This document shows, one piece after another, positions 1 to 5,644 of a DNA stretch of 5,644 nt. The stretch's first letter is position 1. Each line of letters opens with the position of its first letter. The stretch comes from Candidatus Firestoneibacteriota bacterium (GTDB lineage: Bacteria > JACRDZ01): assembly GCA_016212735.1 (NCBI GenBank), contig JACRDZ010000202.1, positions 1 through 5,644 on the forward strand. Reading direction: 5' to 3'. The translations under genes and the position numbers were made by a program. The notes under the pieces were generated by a model that saw only the letters and a program-made list of their open reading frames with translations, had not been told where the DNA came from and did no database searches.

Positions 1-1187
1 ATATTATTGAAAGTAAAAAAGAATTAACAGCTACTTATGAGCAGTTAAATACACATATTCAGGAAATTGAGATGACAAACACAGAAGTAACTAAATTATA
101 TGAAGAGGTGGAAAAAGCTAATGTGCAGTTAAGCAACAAAGTCAAGGCTCTTTCTATTCTGCATGAAGTCGGGAATGCTATTAATTCAGTACATGATCTT
201 AATAAACTCCTGAATTTTATAATTATTTGCGCTACTGAAGAATTACAGGCAGACACAGGATCAATAATGATCTTAAATAAAAACAAAAACGAATTGGAAA
301 TAAAAATAGCAAAAGGATTATCAAAAGAGACTATTCGCTTAAGCAAAATAAGAATTGGAGAAGGTATCTCCGGCTGGGTTGCGAAAATGGGAGAACCTCT
401 GCTTATAAATAATATTGAAGAAGACCCGCGATTTCATACTGTTAATCGAAGCAATTATAATACTAAATCTTTCCTATCAGTCCCATTAAGAATTAAAGAT
501 AAAATAATAGGTGTAATAAATTTAAGTAATAAAAAGTCTAATGAAAATTTTTCCCAGGCTGATCTGGAATTTTTAATGACACTTGCAAATCATGCTGCTA
601 TTTCCATAGAAAACGCACAGCTTTATCGTAATATAAGGAAAAGTTATTTTGATACTATTAGCGCTCTTGCAATGACAATTGAAGCAAAAGACCCTCATAC
701 ACGCGGACATTCAAAACGAGTTACAGAATATGCTGTATCAACAGCGAAAAAGATAAATCTGCATCCAAGCAGAATAGAAGTAATAAGATATGCTGCAACA
801 TTGCATGATATAGGGAAAATAGGCATCAGTGAAAAAATAATATCTAAAAAGAATACTCTTTCAAGTGAAGAGTTTGCAATGATAAAAAATCATCCATTAA
901 TTGGAGAGAGCATTATAGAACCTATAGATTTCTTGCAATCTGTTAAACCGATAATCCGATATCACCATGAACGTTATGATGGTTCAGGTTATCCTGATGG
1001 AAAAACAGGGGAAGAAATACCAATTGAAGCACGTATACTTTCTCTTGCTGATTCATACGATGCAATGACTTCAGACCGGCCATACCGCAGCCGTTTATCT
1101 CACCAGGATGCTTTAATGGAAGTAATCCGTAACTCTGGAACGCAATTTGATCCATTTCTCAAAGAGAAATTCTTGGAGATTTTTTAG
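1..1187 (+). CDS. GAF domain / HD-GYP cyclic-di-GMP phosphodiesterase, 5' partial
   Basis: Cytoplasmic signalling enzyme predicted to hydrolyse cyclic-di-GMP under control of a GAF sensor. The first complete codon is at position 3, and 23 codons precede the first ATG (position 72) without a stop. They read as the same charged, leucine-spaced coiled coil that continues after the ATG, and no Shine-Dalgarno sequence precedes it, so the gene starts upstream of the window. Counting from that ATG as residue 1: coiled coil to about 25, GAF domain about 25-185 (GEGISGWVA, SVPLRIKDKIIGVINLSN), short helical linker, then HD-GYP about 190-371. All HD-GYP signatures are present: RGHSKRV (His213), LHDIGKIGI (His245-Asp246), NHPLIG (His274), HHERYDGSGYP (298-308) and SLADSYDAMTSDRPYR (Asp327), so catalysis is expected. 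The GAF ligand cannot be told. Regulatory domains such as PAS or receiver may lie in the missing N-terminus. It ends in TAG, 31 bases before the next gene. Confidence 0.93.
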   Translation, partial: IIESKKELTATYEQLNTHIQEIEMTNTEVTKLYEEVEKANVQLSNKVKALSILHEVGNAINSVHDLNKLLNFIIICATEELQADTGSIMILNKNKNELEIKIAKGLSKETIRLSKIRIGEGISGWVAKMGEPLLINNIEEDPRFHTVNRSNYNTKSFLSVPLRIKDKIIGVINLSNKKSNENFSQADLEFLMTLANHAAISIENAQLYRNIRKSYFDTISALAMTIEAKDPHTRGHSKRVTEYAVSTAKKINLHPSRIEVIRYAATLHDIGKIGISEKIISKKNTLSSEEFAMIKNHPLIGESIIEPIDFLQSVKPIIRYHHERYDGSGYPDGKTGEEIPIEARILSLADSYDAMTSDRPYRSRLSHQDALMEVIRNSGTQFDPFLKEKFLEIF

Positions 1188-1218
1188 TACTTTTTAATTA
1201 CATATACACCTAAATATT

Positions 1219-2886
1219 ATGAAAAAGATAACATTAATCTTTTTTTATATATTTTATTCAATATATACAGTAAATGCATCTACTTTTATCCCCTATGATA
1301 ATAGTGTATTATCTAATATTGATAGTAGCTGGATAGAACCTTTCGAGTATTATATTACAGGTAATATTATTAGTGTTTTAAGTGATAAAATTGAGATAGA
1401 TATTGGAATAGAAGACGGAATACAACATGGTTTAATATATGATATATATCAAAATAATCGAGCAGTTGGTAAAATAATTATTACAAAAATCAATAATGAT
1501 TATTCATCAGGATATATTTATGAAAAAAGCAAAAATCCTTTTGAAAGAGATCAAGTCCGTTTTTCAGGTATGATTGATATAGATGAAAATCCTTCCTATT
1601 TAAACCGAATTTATATTAAAGTCATCAGTAAAGTTACATTTATTGATGAAAGTGGACTTTGTTTTATAGAAGGGGATAAAAATTCAAACATAAAAAAAGA
1701 TATGCATTTTGATATATTAGATAATAGCGGGAAAATATCCGGTGAAATAGAAATTATTGATGATTCAGGTAAAGATAATATAATTGTTGCTCAAGTAACT
1801 AAAACATATAATAAAATTCAAATAGGAGATAAAGCAGTAAGTCAACCGCGTAACAATAAACACTGGATGGAATTTGCTGCTCAGCTTGAAAAAGATGAAA
1901 AAAATATTCTTGATGCTATTTTTGCTTATGAAATGGCTTTAAAACTAAGTAAAGAGCATCAAGGGTACTTAAAAAATAAATTGTTAATTTTGGTTACTCA
2001 AAAAGCAATGCAATATGAACAAAAAGAACAATACGATAAAGCGTTTATAATTAGAAATAAAATTTTAGGTTTTACGAAAGAGACAGATAATGAGTATTTT
2101 GAATTAAAAGATAAGATACATCAGTTAGCCAAGGAAAACTGGAGTGCAAGATTATATTTTCAATGTATTAAATATTATGAACTTCTTGACAAAGAAGACC
2201 TCTCGGTAAAATATTTATCTTTTTCTTATAATGGACTTGGTTATGAGATGCTAACAACTAATCCTCTTCTTAGTATTTATTGTTTTAAAAAATCTGTGAA
2301 ACTTATACCAGGCAATACAAAAGCATGGAAAAATTTAGCTGAGATTTATGAAGTAAAACAGGATTATGATAGTGCAATAGAAAATTTCGAAAAACTATAT
2401 TTAAATTCTTCAGATGAGGAAGAAAAAAAATGGACACAAAATAGAATAGATAGTCTAAAACTTAAAAAGGGAAATATTATACCCAATATAATTTTTAGTG
2501 ATTTAAATGGTAAAATAATTAATCTTTCAGATTATAAGGGAAGCGGGATTTTATTAGTATTTTGGAAAAAAAATCATCAAATATCAGATGAAAATATGGA
2601 ATTTATTAACACGTATCTTGATACTACAGGCAGAAATAAAATTGCTGTACTTCTTATAAACAATAATGACAATTTAGAGGAAAATATTATAAAGGAATAT
2701 ATTAGAGAAAAGAATATTAACAATCTGGAAGCAGTTATCCCTAAAAAAGACATTTCGAATATTTTCCCTGATATATATAAAGTGTCTTTTATGAATATTT
2801 TACTGGATACAAAAGGCAAAATAATATATCAAAAGGAAGAAATATTTGGAGATGAATTGGAATCACTTATTAAAAATTTAGAATAA
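1219..2886 (+). CDS. Exported TPR protein with tandem beta modules and a cysteine-less thioredoxin-like domain
   Basis: No named family recognised for the full 555-residue protein. Residues 1-21 look like a Sec signal peptide (MKK, hydrophobic core, likely cleavage near VNA-S), placing it in the periplasm or outside. Residues about 45-120 and 128-208 are two beta-rich modules of similar pattern, recalling FlgT C-terminal-like repeats (a glycine-rich IGIEDGIQHGLIYDIY, echoed by NIKKDMHFDIL). Residues about 215-410 are helical with TPR units; the clearest is 367-400, with Trp370, Leu373, Ala374, Tyr377, Ala386 and Phe390 in consensus spacing. Residues 418-555 align by eye with TlpA/AhpC-type thioredoxin folds (LSDYKG, LLVFW, ILLDTKGKIIY), but the CxxC positions are His453 and Ser456 and the cis-proline position is Phe524, so thiol-disulfide activity is unlikely. 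A scaffold or binding role is inferred. The start is set by the signal peptide and an in-frame TAA at 1195-1197. No Shine-Dalgarno sequence is visible. It looks more AT-rich than its neighbours. Confidence 0.88.
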   Translation: MKKITLIFFYIFYSIYTVNASTFIPYDNSVLSNIDSSWIEPFEYYITGNIISVLSDKIEIDIGIEDGIQHGLIYDIYQNNRAVGKIIITKINNDYSSGYIYEKSKNPFERDQVRFSGMIDIDENPSYLNRIYIKVISKVTFIDESGLCFIEGDKNSNIKKDMHFDILDNSGKISGEIEIIDDSGKDNIIVAQVTKTYNKIQIGDKAVSQPRNNKHWMEFAAQLEKDEKNILDAIFAYEMALKLSKEHQGYLKNKLLILVTQKAMQYEQKEQYDKAFIIRNKILGFTKETDNEYFELKDKIHQLAKENWSARLYFQCIKYYELLDKEDLSVKYLSFSYNGLGYEMLTTNPLLSIYCFKKSVKLIPGNTKAWKNLAEIYEVKQDYDSAIENFEKLYLNSSDEEEKKWTQNRIDSLKLKKGNIIPNIIFSDLNGKIINLSDYKGSGILLVFWKKNHQISDENMEFINTYLDTTGRNKIAVLLINNNDNLEENIIKEYIREKNINNLEAVIPKKDISNIFPDIYKVSFMNILLDTKGKIIYQKEEIFGDELESLIKNLE

Positions 2887-2899
2887 TACTGCAATATAT

Positions 2900-2907
2900 A
2901 AGGAGGT
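2900..2907 (+). promoter_or_regulatory. Consensus Shine-Dalgarno sequence of the lipoprotein hydrolase gene
   Basis: AAGGAGGT lies 7 bases before the ATG at 2915 and is a perfect match to the 16S rRNA anti-Shine-Dalgarno sequence. It fixes the start of the hydrolase gene and suggests efficient translation. It is much stronger than the sites of the neighbouring genes: none is visible before 1219, and only AAAGGA is seen before 4243. Confidence 0.9.
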
Positions 2908-2914
2908 TTTTTAT

Positions 2915-4222
2915 ATGAATAAACGATTTATTGCTATAACATTATGTTTATTTTTTTTATTATGGACAGGATGTGTTTATTTGCCTTCATTGTCACAGGA
3001 GATTATTCACAATATCAAATTAAACGAGATTTCTTATAATTTAAAAGCTTATATCCCATCTGAAGTATTAGCATATGGAGGTAGTGTTCAGATAACATCT
3101 GCAACAATATCTGACTTTTTTTCATTATTGCCTGCTTTTACCATAAAGACTGATAAATATTATAAAACAGGCGGGAAAATTAATCTGGAATTGCCTGTCC
3201 CAGAACGACTTCAGTCTTTAATTTATTCCGGAGCCTTAAATAAAATTTCATTATGCAGTTTTAATTTTTCCACAGGACGCTGGGAAAAAATTCAAACGCA
3301 GTTTGATTCTGCAAAAAACATATATCAAGGTATTATCCCATTCTTAAAAGAAGAGAATATAGATACTTCAAAAACTAAAATTTTTATTAGTCTGGCTTTG
3401 CCAACAAAACAAGGTTTAATAACAGATTTATATCAGCAGAATAAATTAGTTAAAAGCGAACAGGGGAGCCTTGAAAATATTTTTGATACAACAAAACGAG
3501 AAAAAAACTGCATTATTATTCATGGATTTACTTCAAATATTGATAATATGTTTGACCTGTTTAAAACTATACAAAGTAAAAATTATTATAATAATATAAT
3601 TTATTATCAATACGCCAGTGGTGATAACATAAAGAACAATGCAGAATGGCTGGTAAAGAAGATTGGTCAAAATTCAAAAATACAGTTTGATATAATTGCA
3701 CACAGTATGGGTGGATTAGTCGCACGTTATGCAATAGAAAATCTGGGAATGGATAAAAACACAGATAAATTTATAATGATAGGGACACCGAATAACGGTG
3801 GAAATTTTACGGAATTTGCATCGGTTTTATTTCCTGACGTTGTTGATGCTCTTATAAAGAGCTTTCCCGGTGCAAATGATCTTATCACAGGTTCGAGTTT
3901 TTATTCTATAAATAAAGATTATAAAAAGGAAAATATAAAAACAAAATATTATTGCCTTGCAGGAGATATTGGCGGAGACAGACTTGTTAAATCCGATATC
4001 TGGGTAAGTGTTGCCAGTGCAACTTTTCTTCCAATGGAAACTGAGCTTGGATTTGAAAGAGATTTTACGCAGGGACAGGAATTGGTTACAATTTCAGGCT
4101 GGAAATATTATAAACCTTCAAAAGATAAATTTAATATGCAATATGAACATTCCAACCTCTGCATAGAAAGTAATTCAAATGGAATAGGAGAACAAGTCGC
4201 GGAATGGATTAGAGAGAAATAA
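2915..4222 (+). CDS. Predicted lipoprotein with alpha/beta-hydrolase (lipase/PGAP1-like) domain
   Basis: Envelope-anchored serine hydrolase, probably an esterase or lipase; the substrate is unknown. Residues 1-19 form a hydrophobic signal ending in LLWTG before Cys20, a plausible lipobox although Trp at -3 is unusual. Residues about 30-190 are a beta-rich region (TGGKINLELPVPE, FNFSTGRWEKI) of the kind seen as accessory beta-sandwich domains; no family is assigned. The hydrolase fold follows from about 197: oxyanion-strand motif IIHGFTS (His203-Gly204), nucleophile elbow AHSMGGLVARY with Ser264, strand IMIGTPNNGG, a probable acid near SDIWVSVASA (Asp361, or Asp355), and a catalytic His in YEHSNL (His412). 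Ala replaces the first Gly of GxSxG, as known in Bacillus subtilis-type lipases, and need not impair activity. The start is set by the strong Shine-Dalgarno site at 2900-2907. It lies 28 bases after the TPR gene and 20 before recG, so it is probably co-transcribed. The fold is well supported; the specific activity is inference. Confidence 0.9.
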   Translation: MNKRFIAITLCLFFLLWTGCVYLPSLSQEIIHNIKLNEISYNLKAYIPSEVLAYGGSVQITSATISDFFSLLPAFTIKTDKYYKTGGKINLELPVPERLQSLIYSGALNKISLCSFNFSTGRWEKIQTQFDSAKNIYQGIIPFLKEENIDTSKTKIFISLALPTKQGLITDLYQQNKLVKSEQGSLENIFDTTKREKNCIIIHGFTSNIDNMFDLFKTIQSKNYYNNIIYYQYASGDNIKNNAEWLVKKIGQNSKIQFDIIAHSMGGLVARYAIENLGMDKNTDKFIMIGTPNNGGNFTEFASVLFPDVVDALIKSFPGANDLITGSSFYSINKDYKKENIKTKYYCLAGDIGGDRLVKSDIWVSVASATFLPMETELGFERDFTQGQELVTISGWKYYKPSKDKFNMQYEHSNLCIESNSNGIGEQVAEWIREK

Positions 4223-4225
4223 TAT

Positions 4226-4231
4226 AAAGGA
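4226..4231 (+). promoter_or_regulatory. Probable Shine-Dalgarno sequence of recG
   Basis: AAAGGA ends 11 bases before the ATG at 4243, a slightly long but usable spacing. A second in-frame ATG at 4249 would be 17 bases away, so 4243 is the better start. The site lies in the 20-base gap after the hydrolase stop codon. Confidence 0.6.
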
Positions 4232-4242
4232 AACTATTTCTA

Positions 4243-5505
4243 ATGAACATGAATAATTTCAGTAAAAAAATAGATAACCTTAATACATCTATTCAATATA
4301 TAAAAGGTGTAGGTCCGCAAAGAGCAATGTTTTTAAAAAAATTAGGCATAACTTGCATCCACGATCTTTTATATTTTTTCCCGCGTGATTATGACGACAG
4401 ACAGAATATAATTCCTATTAATAAGCTTTCCATCGGACAGAAAGCAGTTATTCATGGTAAAGTATTAAGTGCAGGTGAATATATTCCACGCAGCGGTAGT
4501 GTAAAACATATTTTTAAAATTATTTTAGGTGATAATTCCGGATTTATAGAAGCAATCTGGTTCAACCAGCCATATCTTAAAAATATTTTTAAAAAAGATT
4601 CAGATATAATCCTGATAGGAAAAATAGAATACAATAAATTCCATAGACTTCAAATAAATTCTCCTGAATATGAAATAATAGAGCCGGATGACGAATCAGA
4701 AGACTCATTAAATAATAATGTTAATTCAGGAAGAATTGTCCCTATATATAATCTTACAGAAGGATTGACTCAGAAATTCTTACGTAAAACAATAAATATT
4801 TTATTAAATCAATATGCGCATATCCTTCCAGATATAATACCTGAAAATATAAAAAATAAATATAATTTTTATCCCCTTTTAAATGCATTAAATGAAATAC
4901 ATTTTCCGTCTTCCTTTGATGTTTTAAAAAAAGCAAGAGAGAGATTAATATATGAAGAATTTTTTATTCTGGAACTGGGATTGGCTAAAAGACGCGCAGG
5001 AATTAAAACATTGCCTGGAATAAGTTTTAATATTAATTTAAATTTGATAACAGGTTTTACGCAATCACTGCCATTTGAGCTTACAAGTGCTCAAAAAAAG
5101 GTTTTAAAGGAAATATTTGATGATATGCAGTCTTCACGTCCAATGCTTAGACTTCTAGAGGGAGATGTCGGATCAGGGAAAACAATTATAGCTATTTTTG
5201 CTATGCTTGCAAGTTATGCCAATGGGTATCAATCTGCAATTATGGCTCCAACAGAGATTCTGGCAGAACAGCATTACAATACTTTTTGCAGACTATTAAA
5301 AAATACTGATATAAAAATTGCTTTTCTTGCAGGAAAAACTAAAAAAAGTGAAAAAGATAAACTCTATGAGGCAATTACCAGTGGAGAAATAAATATTTTA
5401 GTAGGTACGCATGCTTTAATAGAAGAAAAAGTTAATTTTCAAAAATTAGGATTTGTTGTTATTGACGAACAGCATAGATTCGGAGTTATTCAGAGAAATG
5501 AATGA
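4243..5505 (+). CDS. recG: ATP-dependent DNA helicase RecG, interrupted by an in-frame TGA
   Basis: RecG is a superfamily 2 double-strand DNA translocase that reverses stalled replication forks and branch-migrates Holliday junctions. In order: N-terminal helix-hairpin-helix IKGVGPQRAMFLKKLGI (about 20-36) with LLYFFPRDYDDR, an OB-fold wedge domain about 60-150 (GQKAVIHGKV, DNSGFIEAIWFNQPYL), linker with GRIVPIYNLTEGLTQK, a Q-motif-like region LPFELTSAQKKVL (276-288), Walker A GDVGSGKT (307-314), motif Ia APTEILAEQHY, VGTHALIEE, and motif II DEQHRFG (408-414). The ORF stops at codon 421 (TGA, 5503-5505), whereas RecG is normally near 690 residues. The second RecA-like domain and motifs III-VI are therefore missing, so this product could not work as a helicase. 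The same frame resumes with RecG sequence directly after the stop. The stop falls on a position that is leucine in the RecG proteins I can recall (pattern QRxxLxxKG). Family identity is very secure. Whether the stop is real, a sequencing error or read through is open. Confidence 0.93.
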   Translation: MNMNNFSKKIDNLNTSIQYIKGVGPQRAMFLKKLGITCIHDLLYFFPRDYDDRQNIIPINKLSIGQKAVIHGKVLSAGEYIPRSGSVKHIFKIILGDNSGFIEAIWFNQPYLKNIFKKDSDIILIGKIEYNKFHRLQINSPEYEIIEPDDESEDSLNNNVNSGRIVPIYNLTEGLTQKFLRKTINILLNQYAHILPDIIPENIKNKYNFYPLLNALNEIHFPSSFDVLKKARERLIYEEFFILELGLAKRRAGIKTLPGISFNINLNLITGFTQSLPFELTSAQKKVLKEIFDDMQSSRPMLRLLEGDVGSGKTIIAIFAMLASYANGYQSAIMAPTEILAEQHYNTFCRLLKNTDIKIAFLAGKTKKSEKDKLYEAITSGEINILVGTHALIEEKVNFQKLGFVVIDEQHRFGVIQRNE

Positions 5506-5644
5506 TCTCGTAAAGGATTAAATCCGGACATACTTGTAATGACAGCTACACCAATACCAAGAACACTTGCAATTACACTTTATGGAGATATGGATGTTTC
5601 TATAATCAATGAATTACCTCCGGGACGTATTCCTCCTATTACAA
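5506..5644 (+). pseudogene. recG: In-frame continuation of recG beyond the TGA, 3' partial
   Basis: Immediately after the TGA, in the same frame, the sequence reads [12 protein letters not shown] and then helicase motif [11 protein letters not shown], followed by [17 protein letters not shown], all textbook RecG. The frame stays open to the right edge of the window, so the rest of the gene lies outside. There are seven codons between the Gln-Arg of QR and the Gly of KG, counting the TGA, as in other RecG proteins I can recall, so no insertion, deletion or frameshift is involved. The first downstream ATG (5539) has no well-placed Shine-Dalgarno site, so independent re-initiation is not supported. 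Confidence 0.85.

Noticed and set aside
943..1155. Minus-strand open frame of 70 codons across the HD-GYP domain
   Set aside because: It lies wholly inside the conserved HD-GYP coding region, and its translation has no recognisable domain. The same reasoning rejects the minus-strand frames at 59-346, 2577-2819, 4452-4634 and 4754-4936.
1181..1196. T-rich stretch after the HD-GYP gene as a terminator
   Set aside because: There are runs of T but no preceding GC-rich inverted repeat, so there is no support for an intrinsic terminator.
1173..1200. Possible promoter (TTGGAG ... TAATTA) before the exported protein gene
   Set aside because: The matches to -35 and -10 consensus are poor, about half of the bases in each box, and such AT-rich strings are expected by chance here.
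1219..2886. Lower GC of the exported-protein gene as a sign of horizontal transfer
   Set aside because: Hand counts of single 60-base lines vary widely even within the neighbouring genes (for example 26 of 60 at line 1021 but 16 of 60 at line 601), and no mobile-element remnants or repeats flank the gene. The difference may reflect its Asn/Ile/Lys-rich composition.
5503..5505. Genetic code with TGA as Trp or Gly
   Set aside because: No other in-frame TGA interrupts the four genes, and Trp (TGG) and Gly (GGN) codons are used normally. A low-GC genome with reassigned TGA should show it often. The three other genes end in TAG, TAA and TAA, so stop usage alone does not decide the matter.
5503..5545. 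Selenocysteine insertion at the TGA with a downstream SECIS hairpin
   Set aside because: I see no stable stem-loop directly after the TGA, and the position is a leucine in known RecG proteins, not a cysteine or redox site.

Overview
The window is one strand of closely packed, co-directional coding sequence from an AT-rich bacterium. It holds four genes, all on the + strand, separated by only 31, 28 and 20 bases, which suggests a single transcription unit entering from the left and leaving to the right. Nothing in the window identifies the species. A lipoprotein signal peptide, a Sec-type signal peptide, an HD-GYP protein and a perfect Shine-Dalgarno sequence point to a non-Bacteroidota bacterium with a complex envelope. 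The style of the RecG sequence would fit a deep-branching or candidate phylum, but that is a guess.

From left to right: (1) positions 1-1187 are the 3' part of a cytoplasmic signalling protein, with a coiled coil, a GAF sensor domain and a complete HD-GYP cyclic-di-GMP phosphodiesterase domain. Its reading frame is open to the left edge, so the true start lies outside the window. (2) Positions 1219-2886 encode an exported protein with two tandem beta-rich modules, a TPR region and a TlpA/AhpC-like thioredoxin fold that has lost both redox cysteines and the cis-proline. (3) Positions 2915-4222 encode a predicted lipoprotein with an alpha/beta-hydrolase (lipase/PGAP1-like) domain and an apparently intact catalytic triad. 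(4) From position 4243 to the right edge lies recG, the branch-migration helicase, interrupted by an in-frame TGA at 5503-5505 just after helicase motif II. Recognisable RecG sequence continues in the same frame after the stop.

The functional link between the genes is loose. The first three could form a signalling and envelope group (second-messenger turnover, a periplasmic scaffold, an envelope esterase), with recG as a housekeeping gene in the same transcription unit. The observations most worth following up are the broken (or misread) recG and the exported TPR protein with a redox-dead thioredoxin domain. No RNA gene, mobile element, CRISPR array, convincing terminator or promoter was seen, and there is no gene-free stretch longer than 31 bases.
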